Shown here: positions 34,008 to 43,440 of the stretch, one piece after another
How the letters are laid out: each line of letters opens with the position of its first letter
How positions within the stretch are numbered: the first letter of the stretch is position 1
From: Peptoniphilus vaginalis
Lineage (GTDB): Bacteria; Bacillota; Clostridia; Tissierellales; Peptoniphilaceae
Direction: 5' to 3'
DNA length: 64,000 nucleotides
Assembly (NCBI RefSeq): GCF_900176605.1
Contig: NZ_FXLP01000004.1
Span: 620,001 to 684,000 of the forward strand
The notes under the pieces: model-generated
The model's input: the letters and a program-made list of their open reading frames with translations, nothing else
The model's database searches: none
Told to the model about the DNA's origin: nothing
Translations under genes and position numbers: made by a program

Positions 34008-36746
34008 ATGGGTTTAATGGAAAAGATTTTTGGTACCTACAGTGATAGGGAACTGAAAAAAATCGAGCCCCTTGTAAATAAAGTTATGAGTCTTGAAGGC
34101 GAGATGGAAAAACTTTCTGATACTGAGCTTAAAGACAAAACTGAAGAATTTAAAAATAGAATTAAGAATGGTGAAACAACTGATGACTTACTTCCAGAAG
34201 CTTTTGCTGTTGTAAGAGAAGCTGCTTGGAGAGTCCTAGGTATGAAGCACTTTAGGGTTCAAGTTATTGGTGGTGTTGTTCTTCACCAAGGTAGAATCGC
34301 TGAAATGAAAACTGGTGAAGGTAAGACACTTGTTGCTACACTACCAGCTTACTTAAATGCCCTTGAAGGCAAGGGTACTCACATTGTTACTGTCAACGAC
34401 TACTTAGCTAGCCGTGATAGGGACTGGATGGGTAAGGTCTATGAATTCCTAGGTCTTAGTGTTGGATGTATTATCCACGATATGGATCAAAAGGAAAGAC
34501 AAGTAGCTTATAATGCTGATATCACTTATGGTACTAACAACGAATTTGGTTTCGACTACCTAAGAGATAACATGGTTATATATAAGGAAGAAATGGTTCA
34601 AAGAGGACTTCACTTCTGTATCGTCGACGAAGTTGACTCTATTTTAATTGATGAAGCGAGAACACCTCTTATTATTTCTGGTCAAGGCGATGAATCTATT
34701 GACTTATATGTTAGAGCTAGAGATTTTGTCAATACTCTTAGTCACAGAATTAAATCTCAAGATGAAATTGATCTTGAAAGATTTAACAGGGAATTCGAAG
34801 AAGAAACTGTTGACTATGTAATTGATGAAAAAGATAAGACTGCAACTCTTACTGATAAGGGTATTACTAAGGCTGAAAAGTATTTTGGTATTGAAAACTT
34901 ATCTGATGCAGCAAATATGGAATTATCTCACCACATTAACCAAGCTCTTAAGGCAGCTGGTACAATGCACAGAGACATTGACTATGTTGTAAAAGATGGC
35001 GAAGTTATTATTGTCGATGAATTTACAGGCCGTCTAATGTACGGTAGAAGATACTCTGAAGGTCTACACCAAGCTATTGAAGCAAAAGAAGGACTAGAAG
35101 TAAGAGCTGAATCAAAGACTCTTGCAACAATTACCTTCCAAAATTACTTCAGAATGTATGACAAGCTTTCTGGTATGACAGGTACTGCCATGACAGAAGA
35201 AGGCGAATTCAGAGATATTTATAATATTGACGTTGTTGAAATCCCAACAAATAAACCTGTACAAAGGGAAGACGACAATGACCACATCTATATTAATGAA
35301 GATGCAAAATTCAAGGCAGTTACAAGAGAAATTGCGCAAGCACATGAAAAGGGACAACCAGTCCTAGTTGGTACTGTATCAATTGACAAGTCTGAAAAAC
35401 TTTCTAAATATTTAAAACATGCAGGCATTAAGCACAACGTCTTAAACGCTAAAAATCACGAACAAGAATCTGAAATAGTTGCCCAAGCAGGTCGTTTTGG
35501 TCAAGTTACTATTGCCACAAATATGGCTGGTCGTGGTACCGATATTGTACTTGGTGGTAACCCAGAATATCTTGCTAAGAAGGAACTAAAGAAACAAGGT
35601 ATGGAAGATGAAATGCTTGAATATGCAGATTCATACTTCAAGACAGATAATTCGGAAATCTTAAAGGCAAGAGAAGACTATCAAGCTCTTGTTAAAAAAT
35701 TCAAAGTTGAAACAGACAAGGAAGCCGAAGAAGTTAAAAAAGTTGGCGGACTTAGAATAATTGGTACAGAAAGACACGAATCGAGACGTATCGATAACCA
35801 ATTACGTGGTCGTTCAGGACGTCAAGGGGACCCAGGTTCTTCAAGATTTTATATTTCTGCTGATGATGACTTAATCAGACTATTCGCAGGAGACAGATTT
35901 AAGGATACAATGCTTAAACTTGATCCAGCAGAAGATGAACCAATTGAACACAAAATTCTTACAAGATTAATTGAATCAGCTCAAAGAAAAGTAGAAGGCA
36001 ACAACTTTAGTATTCGTAAGAACGTCCTAAAATATGATGACGTTATGAATAAGCAAAGAGAAGTAATCTACGCAGAAAGAAGAAGAGTTCTTGAAGGTGA
36101 AAACCTAAGAGATGACATCATAGCAATGAGAAATGATGTAATCGACAAGGCCATTGACTTCTACAATAAGCTAGATGACAACAACAAGAACTATCTTGAC
36201 TTTGAAGCAATAAGAAACTTCGGTGTAGCTACATTTGACTTTGAAGAAGACTTCTTAAAGAAGCTTGAAAATCCAACAGTAGATTCACTAAAGGCTTACT
36301 TCAAAGAACTTGCTGATGCAAAATATCTTGAAAAAGAAGAAGAATTCGGCGAAGAAAAATTCAGAGAAATCGAAAGAGTTGCCCTTCTTCAAAATGTTGA
36401 CCAAAAGTGGATGGACCACATCGACGCAATGGATCAATTAAGAAAGGGAATTGGACTTCGTGCAGTTGGGCAAACTGACCCAGTAAGAGCCTACGCAGAA
36501 GAAGGCTTTGATATGTTCGAAGCAATGAATGAATCAATAAAAGAAGATACAGTTAAGATGCTTTACCACGTAGTTAATCCTGAAAGAGTACAAAGAGTTA
36601 GGGTGGCAAAGGAAGTTGAAACTGTAAATCCAGATGACGGAAAACAAAAACCTTTCGTTAGAAAAGAAAAAAAGGTTGGAAGAAATGATCCATGTCCATG
36701 CGGAAGTGGAAAAAAATATAAAAACTGTCACGGAAAATTTGAATAA
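34008..36746 (+). CDS. secA: Preprotein translocase ATPase SecA
   Basis: Motor of the Sec export pathway, peripheral to the membrane. 912 residues. Walker [24 protein letters not shown] (Walker B/DEAD-like), preprotein cross-linking domain, SAT motif region, [21 protein letters not shown] and the [11 protein letters not shown] arginine-finger motif are all present, then the helical scaffold domain. It ends with the zinc-binding SEC-C motif [13 protein letters not shown]. Ribosome binding site AAAGGAG. Codon use is GC-richer and unlike the flanking satellite. Confidence 0.98.
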   Translation: MGLMEKIFGTYSDRELKKIEPLVNKVMSLEGEMEKLSDTELKDKTEEFKNRIKNGETTDDLLPEAFAVVREAAWRVLGMKHFRVQVIGGVVLHQGRIAEMKTGEGKTLVATLPAYLNALEGKGTHIVTVNDYLASRDRDWMGKVYEFLGLSVGCIIHDMDQKERQVAYNADITYGTNNEFGFDYLRDNMVIYKEEMVQRGLHFCIVDEVDSILIDEARTPLIISGQGDESIDLYVRARDFVNTLSHRIKSQDEIDLERFNREFEEETVDYVIDEKDKTATLTDKGITKAEKYFGIENLSDAANMELSHHINQALKAAGTMHRDIDYVVKDGEVIIVDEFTGRLMYGRRYSEGLHQAIEAKEGLEVRAESKTLATITFQNYFRMYDKLSGMTGTAMTEEGEFRDIYNIDVVEIPTNKPVQREDDNDHIYINEDAKFKAVTREIAQAHEKGQPVLVGTVSIDKSEKLSKYLKHAGIKHNVLNAKNHEQESEIVAQAGRFGQVTIATNMAGRGTDIVLGGNPEYLAKKELKKQGMEDEMLEYADSYFKTDNSEILKAREDYQALVKKFKVETDKEAEEVKKVGGLRIIGTERHESRRIDNQLRGRSGRQGDPGSSRFYISADDDLIRLFAGDRFKDTMLKLDPAEDEPIEHKILTRLIESAQRKVEGNNFSIRKNVLKYDDVMNKQREVIYAERRRVLEGENLRDDIIAMRNDVIDKAIDFYNKLDDNNKNYLDFEAIRNFGVATFDFEEDFLKKLENPTVDSLKAYFKELADAKYLEKEEEFGEEKFREIERVALLQNVDQKWMDHIDAMDQLRKGIGLRAVGQTDPVRAYAEEGFDMFEAMNESIKEDTVKMLYHVVNPERVQRVRVAKEVETVNPDDGKQKPFVRKEKKVGRNDPCPCGSGKKYKNCHGKFE

Positions 36747-36750
36747 GATA

Positions 36751-36790
36751 TAATTAAAGTGACCTAAAATGTTTTAGGTCACTTTAATTA
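36751..36790. terminator. Perfect 40-bp palindrome after secA
   Basis: TAATTAAAGTGACCTAAAA and its exact complement are separated by TG, a 19-bp stem. The 3' arm ends in AU-rich sequence rather than a long U run. It probably terminates secA transcription and may act in both directions. Confidence 0.75.
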
Positions 36791-36810
36791 TAAGATACAT
36801 ATAATAATTA

Positions 36811-37530
36811 TTGAAAAGAGGTGGTACTATTAATAAGTATTTAGTAGATTCAGAAAAATTTGATGAAATGACTTTCAAAGAAAAAGCCTACGTATTAATA
36901 AAAAATGCAATTATGTTTAATAAGTTTAGAGTAGAAGGCATATACTCGCAAGATGATATTTGTGATGAAATAAAAATTAGTAAAACGCCTGTCAGGGAAG
37001 CCTTGCTACAGTTACAAAATGAAGGATTCGTAAAAATACTAAGGGGTAAAGGAGTACAAATAGTACCAGTTAACCATGGAAGGGCAAAAGATATTATTGA
37101 AACAAGATTATTATTAGAAGTAAATAATGCATATTTTGCTGCATCTGTATTAGACGAAACTAGCAAGAATGAGATAAAAATCTGTCTTGATGACCTTGAA
37201 AATTTTCTTGTATCAAAAGATAGTAACTATTTGTATGTAATAGACCATGCTTTTCATAAATCTATAGCTAAGGCGACACAAAATAAGATTTTCTATAAAC
37301 AAACTTGTTTAATTTTAGACAACTATTTAAGATTTGAAAATAAAAATGTATATAACAATCTAATTGATGGAAAAAAAGTTTTTGAAGAACATCGTTTAAT
37401 AGCTGAAGCAATATTTAATAGAGATTCAAAGAATGCAAGTAAAAATATGGAAGCACACTTAATAAAGTCATACAATAGGACTCTAAAGGAAATATGGGAA
37501 AAAAGCATATTATTTAATAAAAAAAATTAA
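36811..37530 (+). CDS. GntR-family (FadR subgroup) transcriptional regulator
   Basis: About 239 residues. N-terminal winged helix with YSQDDICDEIKISKTPVREA, LLQLQNEGFV; the C-terminal FCD ligand-binding domain has the Asp/His pattern ETRLLLEV ... HAFHKSIAKAT ... EEHRLIAEAI. The start is unclear: AAAGAGGTGG is at 36815-36824 and no ATG/GTG/TTG follows at the right distance, so TTG 36811 (no site), an unusual ATT, or the ATG at residue 19 are alternatives. It lies upstream of the symporter/ggt operon, whose promoter carries a 40-bp palindrome, and probably regulates it. Confidence 0.85.
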   Translation: MKRGGTINKYLVDSEKFDEMTFKEKAYVLIKNAIMFNKFRVEGIYSQDDICDEIKISKTPVREALLQLQNEGFVKILRGKGVQIVPVNHGRAKDIIETRLLLEVNNAYFAASVLDETSKNEIKICLDDLENFLVSKDSNYLYVIDHAFHKSIAKATQNKIFYKQTCLILDNYLRFENKNVYNNLIDGKKVFEEHRLIAEAIFNRDSKNASKNMEAHLIKSYNRTLKEIWEKSILFNKKN

Positions 37531-37551
37531 TGATTTAATGAATAAGGATGG

Positions 37552-37586
37552 ACTCCCTACCACAAAATAGCGGTAGGGAGTTTTTT
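37552..37586 (+). terminator. Terminator of the GntR gene
   Basis: ACTCCCTACC/GGTAGGGAGT stem followed by six T. Confidence 0.9.
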
Positions 37587-37597
37587 GTGATAAAGTG

Positions 37598-37626
37598 TTG
37601 ACAAATATAGAAGGGGAACCTATAAT
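37598..37626 (+). promoter_or_regulatory. Consensus promoter of the symporter/ggt operon
   Basis: TTGACA (37598-37603), 17-nt spacer, TATAAT (37621-37626). Confidence 0.9.
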
Positions 37627-37660
37627 AAGAAATATATTACGTAATATATTTCTTATTATA
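37621..37660. promoter_or_regulatory. Perfect 40-bp palindrome overlapping the -10 box, likely operator
   Basis: TATAATAAGAAATATATTAC is followed at once by its exact reverse complement. It begins with the -10 hexamer and ends directly before the AGGAGG ribosome binding site of the symporter gene. It is well placed for repression by the adjacent GntR protein; as RNA it would also form a 20-bp hairpin at the 5' end. Confidence 0.8.
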
Positions 37661-37670
37661 GGAGGTTAAT

Positions 37671-39056
37671 ATGATTATTTTAACGTGGATAATAACATTC
37701 TCTATTGTTGTTGGTTTAGGTATTTATTCTGGGAAATCCATAAAATCAGCAAATCAATGGACAGGTGGAGACAAGTCTATGGGAGCTATTTCTATAGGAT
37801 GTATTTTTGCTGCATGGCAAATTGGTGGAATGGCTATTGTTGGTGCGGCTCAAAATGGTTATAACTTAGGAATATCAGGAGCTTGGTATTCTATTGCTGG
37901 TTCATTTTATTTTATAGCACTCGCGTTTTTTGCAAAGACTATACGAACTAAGATGCCAGGAGAATCAGTTCCTTCTTATCTACAAACTAGATTTGACAAA
38001 AAGACCGCTAAATTATATTCAATTGCATGGATAATATACGGATTTTTCTATATTCCAATTCAATTAAAAACAGTATCAAGTATCATTTCAATAGTAATAC
38101 CAAATGTAAATCTAACGATTGCAATGATTATTGGATTAACACTAGCTGTATTATACACTAGTTTTTCAGGTATGAGGGGAGCAGATACTGTTGGAAGAAT
38201 AGTTTGTATTGGAATTTACATATTATTAATAATATTTGTATTTACAAACTTAAAAAGATTTGAAGGATATGGAGGTTTATTAACCGAGTTACCATCTGAA
38301 TACAGCAGTATGACAAATATGCCTATACAAAGAATTATAGCATGGATTTTTGGAGGATGTATATCAACAGCTGTTATGCAATCTGTATTACAACCATTAT
38401 TAGCAGCAAAGAATCCGGAGGCGGCTCAAAAGGGATCTGTAATAGGATACTTAATAGCAGCGCCAATATGTTTCTTTACAGCACTATGTGGAATGATGGC
38501 GAAAGCTTCTGGAGCTAGCTTAGGCGATGGATCCACTGCTTTTGCATATTCTATTGATTTATTTAGTTCACCGTTATTTGCAGGTATTATATTTGCATTT
38601 ACAACATTAATTATTTCAGCAACTATGGCAACAATGATGCTTGCAACGGGCACAATCATAACGAATATATATAAAACAGATATAAATCCAAATGCTAGTG
38701 ATGATAAAATTTTAAAAACATCTAAGATAGTAACTTTTATATTCGCTTATCTAACTTTAATACCAGCTTTTTTAATACCTAGTGATTCACTAACAAATTT
38801 ATTTTTGACTTTACAACACGTCGCAGCGGCACCTGTAAGTTTTTCAATTATAGTTGGTTTAACATGGCACAAGGCAACAAAGCAAGGTGCATTTTGGAGT
38901 ATGTTACTAGGAATTATTGTAGGAATTTCATGGATGCTTCTTGGGCTTACTGATAAGGTCGAAGCTATTTATCCAGTTTTCCTAACAACATATTTAGTTG
39001 GTTTTATTGTTTCTAAATTGACATATAAAGAGGGGATTGAATATATAAATGAATAG
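37671..39056 (+). CDS. Sodium:solute symporter family transporter
   Basis: 461 residues, about 12-13 hydrophobic segments, with SSS-family features: an N-terminal GxxSGKSIKSANQWTGGDKS-like loop, GxxFAAWQIGG, IPIQLKTVSSII and GMRGADTVG. Imports an organic solute with Na+. It overlaps the following gamma-glutamyltransferase gene by 8 bp, so the substrate may be a gamma-glutamyl peptide or one of its products; that is inference. Ribosome binding site AGGAGG. Confidence 0.85.
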   Translation: MIILTWIITFSIVVGLGIYSGKSIKSANQWTGGDKSMGAISIGCIFAAWQIGGMAIVGAAQNGYNLGISGAWYSIAGSFYFIALAFFAKTIRTKMPGESVPSYLQTRFDKKTAKLYSIAWIIYGFFYIPIQLKTVSSIISIVIPNVNLTIAMIIGLTLAVLYTSFSGMRGADTVGRIVCIGIYILLIIFVFTNLKRFEGYGGLLTELPSEYSSMTNMPIQRIIAWIFGGCISTAVMQSVLQPLLAAKNPEAAQKGSVIGYLIAAPICFFTALCGMMAKASGASLGDGSTAFAYSIDLFSSPLFAGIIFAFTTLIISATMATMMLATGTIITNIYKTDINPNASDDKILKTSKIVTFIFAYLTLIPAFLIPSDSLTNLFLTLQHVAAAPVSFSIIVGLTWHKATKQGAFWSMLLGIIVGISWMLLGLTDKVEAIYPVFLTTYLVGFIVSKLTYKEGIEYINE

Positions 39057-40758
39057 AAAGAGTTATTTATGGCCTACTTATTGGGAGAGACCTTATGCAA
39101 AGGGTGATAATGGGGCAGTAAGTTCAAACAGTTATTACGCTACGAAGACAGGCCTTGAAATATTAAAAAAAGGTGGAAATGCTTTTGATGCTTCAATTGC
39201 TGTTAGTTTAGTTTTAGCGGTAGTAGAACCACATCATTCAGGAATCGGTGGAGGAGCATTTAGTTTACTTTATTCAAAAGAACATGATGAATTATTTGCT
39301 ATAGACGCTAGAGGAATAGCTCCAGAAAAAGCAACAAAAGATCTATTTATTAAAAATGGAGAAGTTTGGAATGAGTGGAAAGATAATAGTGGAAAATCTG
39401 TTACTGTTCCAGGTTTAATAAAATCTATTGCATACGTATATGAAAATTTTGCTAGCCTAGATATTAAAGATCTTATAAAACCAGCTTATGATTACGCAGA
39501 ATATGGTTTTAAAACTAGCTTCACTGAATCAATAACAATTAAAGATGAATCAGTTAAGAGAAAAATAGAACTATCTAAAGATTTTAGAGATTTATTTCTG
39601 AAAGATGCAGATAAGGGATATGAGTTTGGTGAAGTTCAATATAACAAAAAAATTGCAACGCTTTTAAAAATACTTTCTGAAAAAGGATTCGAAGAATTTT
39701 ATAAGGGAGACATTGCAGATAAAATTGTTGAGGCTATAAATACAAGAGAAGGGTGTTTTGTAAAAGAAGATTTATCCAATTATGATGTAAAGATAAGAGA
39801 TGTTGTAGCTACTAATTATAAGGGATACGAAGTTAAATCGTTTGGGTTACCTTCGAGTGGTAGTACTGTAGTTGAAATTCTAAATATTTTAGACAATTTT
39901 GATTTAAAATCTATGGGTCATAATTCAAGTGAAAGCATCCACCATATAGCAGAAGCTATGAAGCTTGGATTTTCTGATAGATCCACTCTTATGGCAGATC
40001 CTGATTTCTTCAAGACAGATGTAGAAAAATTGATAGATCCTGAATATGCAAAGATGTTGGCTAAATCAATAAAAGAACATTCACAGAATTTTACAAAGAA
40101 TTTAGCGGATAATTATACAGAAAATCATAATGGAAATACATCTCATTTCTCCATAATTGACAAATGTGGGAATTGTGTTTCACAAACTCAAACAATAAGA
40201 GATTGGTATGGGAGTGGAATTATTGTTAAAGATTATGGATTTACTTTAAATAATAATATGAGTGATTTTTCTGCAAGTGTTGGAGAAAAAACAAGCCAAG
40301 GGCTGGAATATGGTGAAGCTAATGCTGTTGAACCATTTAAGACTCCAATATCTAGTATGTCACCAGTAATTGTTTTTAAAAATGAAAATCCATTTTTGGT
40401 TATAGGTGCCGCTGGTGGACCTAGAATAATAACAGGGATAGTTCAGGGTATAGTAAATGCTATAGAGTACGATATGAACCCAGAGCAACTTGTAAGTTTT
40501 CCTTTCATAACTTGCCTAAGTGAGGAACAAGGACTAGAACTTGAGTATGGAATTTCAAGAGACACAATTAATAGGCTAGTAGAAAAAGGTCATGAAATAA
40601 AATCTGTTTCGGTTAAAAATTTGATGAGCTCAATGTTAAATAGTGTAATGGTTAAAGATGATGTCTATTATAGTGCCTCCACTAAGAGAGTTGACGGTTG
40701 CGGTGGATGTCTATGTGAAAATGGATCAATTATCTATGAAGGAATAAGTCATAATTAG
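39049..40758 (+). CDS. ggt: Gamma-glutamyltransferase
   Basis: 569 residues. Cleaves gamma-glutamyl bonds (glutathione, gamma-Glu peptides) and is normally autoprocessed at a Thr. Visible: GGNAFDASIAV, the HHSGIGGGAFSLL motif, GLPSSGSTVVEIL, and the processing/nucleophile site NTSHFSIID with Thr364. The oxyanion-type GGPRII motif is near the end. No signal peptide is seen, so it is probably cytoplasmic, acting on imported substrate. Co-transcribed with the symporter. Confidence 0.92.
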   Translation: MNRKSYLWPTYWERPYAKGDNGAVSSNSYYATKTGLEILKKGGNAFDASIAVSLVLAVVEPHHSGIGGGAFSLLYSKEHDELFAIDARGIAPEKATKDLFIKNGEVWNEWKDNSGKSVTVPGLIKSIAYVYENFASLDIKDLIKPAYDYAEYGFKTSFTESITIKDESVKRKIELSKDFRDLFLKDADKGYEFGEVQYNKKIATLLKILSEKGFEEFYKGDIADKIVEAINTREGCFVKEDLSNYDVKIRDVVATNYKGYEVKSFGLPSSGSTVVEILNILDNFDLKSMGHNSSESIHHIAEAMKLGFSDRSTLMADPDFFKTDVEKLIDPEYAKMLAKSIKEHSQNFTKNLADNYTENHNGNTSHFSIIDKCGNCVSQTQTIRDWYGSGIIVKDYGFTLNNNMSDFSASVGEKTSQGLEYGEANAVEPFKTPISSMSPVIVFKNENPFLVIGAAGGPRIITGIVQGIVNAIEYDMNPEQLVSFPFITCLSEEQGLELEYGISRDTINRLVEKGHEIKSVSVKNLMSSMLNSVMVKDDVYYSASTKRVDGCGGCLCENGSIIYEGISHN

Positions 40759-40777
40759 TTAGAAAACTCTGGTAGAG

Positions 40778-40873
40778 TGATGTGTACCCATAAAACTGGA
40801 CACAATATTCAATTAATTATTAGTGGATGCTAACCTATATTTTGTAGGTGGCATCCATTTTGTTTTTGATTAA
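40778..40873 (-). repeat. Solo right end of the IS3-family element
   Basis: This stretch reads, in reverse, like the last 85-95 bp of the IS at 3459-4926: TGATGTGTACCCATAAAACTGGACA on the outside, then the codons for the transposase C-terminus (KWMPPTKYRLAS). Only a few bases differ. The rest of the IS is missing. It sits about 20 bp past the ggt stop, next to ACTCTGGTAGAG, which could be the first arm of a former terminator. Confidence 0.85.
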
Positions 40874-40901
40874 TTTTTTTAAACTTCAACACTTTAGTAT
40901 A

Positions 40902-40930
40902 TTGACAAAATTTAAGAAAAATAGTAAAAT
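40902..40930 (+). promoter_or_regulatory. Promoter of the dipeptide epimerase operon
   Basis: TTGACA (40902-40907), 17-nt spacer, TAAAAT (40925-40930), about 150 bp upstream of the gene. Confidence 0.8.
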
Positions 40931-41000
40931 GTTTTCACAAATATATATTAACTGCTTCATTTTGCATGAGCTATTACAGTAGATCAAAAAGCTTTATGAG

Positions 41001-41039
41001 ACCCAGTAAATAAACTAGTTTTATTTTGCTGGGTTTTTT
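41001..41039 (+). terminator. Terminator inside the leader of the dipeptide epimerase operon
   Basis: ACCCAG/CTGGGT closes an AT-rich hairpin followed by six T, between the promoter and the gene. A terminator in a leader implies attenuation or a riboswitch. The about 70-nt stretch before it (40937-41000) is neither a T-box nor any class I recognise. Confidence 0.65.
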
Positions 41040-41088
41040 ATATTGTTTTTTAGTTTTGTTATTTGAAGTTAGGAGAAGGAGGTAAAAA

Positions 41089-42183
41089 ATGAAAATTACA
41101 GATGTAAAATTAGGAATTTTATCTGTTCCCTTGAGGGTGCCCTTCAAGACAGCCTTGAGGTCCGTTGACAGCGTAGAAGACATAATAGTGGAAATCCACA
41201 CTGACACAGGTCATATTGGTTATGGTGAAGCACCACCAACAGGAGCAGTGACAGGGGAGACACAATACTCCATAATAGGAGCCTTCAAAGACCACATAAT
41301 AAAAACAATTGTTGGTAGAGATGTAGACGATTTTGAAAACCTAATGATGGCTCTAAACTCATGCATAGTTAAGAACACAAGTGCAAAGGCTGCTTGTGAC
41401 ATGGCCCTTTGGGACCTTTATGGACAACTTCATAAAATTCCTGTCCACAAACTAATGGGAGGCTCAAGGAAGAAAATCACTACGGACATAACAATATCTG
41501 TTAATGATCCAGAAGAAATGGCAAGAGATGCTATAGACGCTGTAAAGAGAAAGTATGACACCTTAAAAGTAAAAGTTGGAATTGACCCCAGCCTAGACGT
41601 AGCAAGACTTGATGCTATAAGAAAGGCAGTTGGACCAGATGTTAGGATTAGGATTGATGCTAACCAAGCTTGGAAGCCAAAGGAAGCAGTAAGGATACTT
41701 GACTCTATGCAAGAAAAACTACTTGATATAGAGTTAGTAGAACAACCTGTAAAAGCTCATGACTATGAAGGTCTAAAATATGTAACAGACCACTCAGTAG
41801 TCCCAGTCCTTGCAGATGAAAGTGTATTCTCGGCAGAAGATGCTATGACAATTTTAAATATGAAGGCAGCAGACCTAATCAATATAAAATTAATGAAGTG
41901 CGGCGGCCTTTACAATGCCTTAAAGATTACAAGTATGGCAGAACTTTGTGGAGTTGAATGTATGATTGGCTGCATGCTAGAAGCAAAAATATCAGTAAAC
42001 GCAGCAGTCCACCTAGCTTGTGCAAAACAAGTCATCACAAAAATAGACCTAGATGGACCAGTCCTATGTTCCGAAGACCCAATAGAAGGTGGAGCAGTAT
42101 TCAATGAGAAAGAAGTAACAGTAACAGACGACTATGGACTAGGGATAAAATCAGTTAGAGGAATAAAATACCTAGACATATAA
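41089..42183 (+). CDS. Dipeptide epimerase (enolase superfamily, L-Ala-D/L-Glu epimerase type)
   Basis: 364 residues. Muconate-lactonising subgroup fold with KVKVGID (catalytic Lys pair), RIDANQAW (metal Asp), ELVEQPV (metal Glu), LADESVF (metal Asp) and NIKLMKCGG (second catalytic Lys). Such enzymes convert L-Ala-D-Glu from murein to L-Ala-L-Glu. First gene of a four-gene operon with a membrane transporter-like protein and a serine hydrolase, consistent with cell-wall peptide use. Ribosome binding site AGAAGGAGG. Confidence 0.9.
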   Translation: MKITDVKLGILSVPLRVPFKTALRSVDSVEDIIVEIHTDTGHIGYGEAPPTGAVTGETQYSIIGAFKDHIIKTIVGRDVDDFENLMMALNSCIVKNTSAKAACDMALWDLYGQLHKIPVHKLMGGSRKKITTDITISVNDPEEMARDAIDAVKRKYDTLKVKVGIDPSLDVARLDAIRKAVGPDVRIRIDANQAWKPKEAVRILDSMQEKLLDIELVEQPVKAHDYEGLKYVTDHSVVPVLADESVFSAEDAMTILNMKAADLINIKLMKCGGLYNALKITSMAELCGVECMIGCMLEAKISVNAAVHLACAKQVITKIDLDGPVLCSEDPIEGGAVFNEKEVTVTDDYGLGIKSVRGIKYLDI

Positions 42184-42233
42184 AAAGAAATCATAAGATA
42201 TTAAAATTAAAAAATAAAATAAAGGAGTAAATT

Positions 42234-43415
42234 ATGGTTATCACAAATGGATTTACTTATATAGCATTCTTAATGTTTATAGCAGGAGCACTACTTGCCC
42301 TAGAAAAATATACAAAATGGAAAGTCTTTAACCTTGTACCACCACTAGTATTCATATATGTATTAAATATGGTCTTCTGTACTATGGGTTTATACGCATC
42401 AGATGCTTGCTCAGATACATATTCAGCCCTAAAGAACAACCTACTCTACGCAATGATCTTTGTAATGTTACTACGTTGTGACTTTAAAAAACTTGCAAAA
42501 CTAGGTGGAAGAATGGTAGCAATCTTCCTAGGATGTTCATTAACATTATTCATAGGATTCCTAATCGGATATCCATTATTCAAACATGCCCTAGGAACGG
42601 ATACATGGGCAGCAGTAGCAGCCCTATTCGCATCATGGGTAGGAGGATCAGCAAATATGGCAGCGATGCAAGCAGCTCTACCAGTAGATGCAGGAGCCTA
42701 CTCATGTGCCCTAGCACTTGATACAGTTTGTTACTCTCTATGGATAGCATTACTATTATTAGCAGTTAGGTATGCACCAAAGTGGAACAAAGCAACAAAA
42801 GCAGACACATCAAAACTTCAAGCAGTAGCAGATGCTGCAGCAGCAGAAGTTGCAAAAGAAAAAAGGAGTGCAGACTCATCAGATTGGATTTTCTTAATCG
42901 GTTTATCATTAATAGTATCAGCATTATCACAATTTGTCGGAGCAAAACTATCAGAAACTTTAACAAATGCTGGCTTAGCAGTATTTGATAAGGGAACAAT
43001 AACAACCCTATTCGTTACAGTGCTTGGACTAATCTGTGCCTTAACAAAAATTGGGAAACTTCCAGCAGTGGAAGAACTATCCAACGTATACCTATACGCA
43101 GTAGTGTCCCTACTAGCATCAACTGCATCAGTAGTAGATTTAATCTCTGCACCAATGTGGGTTGTATATGGAGTATTTATCCTAGTAGTTCATGTAGTAT
43201 TAATGTACCTACTATCAAAAATCTTCCACTGGGATCTTTGCATGGTATCAACAGCATCCCTTGCAAACATAGGTGGATCAGCATCAGCTCCAATAGTAGC
43301 CAGTGCCTATGACGCATCCTATGCAGGTATAGGAGTATTAATGGGAGTATTAGGAGCAGCAGTTGGTAATTTCTTTGGTATTGGAATGGGACAAATCCTA
43401 AAGCTATTGAGCTAG
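42234..43415 (+). CDS. DUF819-family integral membrane protein
   Basis: 393 residues with about ten membrane segments. Family signs: an N-terminal LEKYTKWKVFNLVPPLVFIY segment, LLRCDFKKLAKLG, and ASWVGGSANMAAMQ in the middle with a second ANIGGSASAPIVA near the end, suggesting an inverted repeat of a transport fold. Position between a dipeptide epimerase and a peptidase-like hydrolase suggests transport of a peptide or its products; substrate unknown. Ribosome binding site AAAGGAG. Confidence 0.85.
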   Translation: MVITNGFTYIAFLMFIAGALLALEKYTKWKVFNLVPPLVFIYVLNMVFCTMGLYASDACSDTYSALKNNLLYAMIFVMLLRCDFKKLAKLGGRMVAIFLGCSLTLFIGFLIGYPLFKHALGTDTWAAVAALFASWVGGSANMAAMQAALPVDAGAYSCALALDTVCYSLWIALLLLAVRYAPKWNKATKADTSKLQAVADAAAAEVAKEKRSADSSDWIFLIGLSLIVSALSQFVGAKLSETLTNAGLAVFDKGTITTLFVTVLGLICALTKIGKLPAVEELSNVYLYAVVSLLASTASVVDLISAPMWVVYGVFILVVHVVLMYLLSKIFHWDLCMVSTASLANIGGSASAPIVASAYDASYAGIGVLMGVLGAAVGNFFGIGMGQILKLLS

Positions 43416-43440
43416 AACTTATAGAAAAGAAAGTATTCGT

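Noticed and set aside
40931-41000. T-box before the dipeptide epimerase gene
   Set aside because: There is a leader terminator but no GGTGGTACCGCG-type core and no specifier stem.
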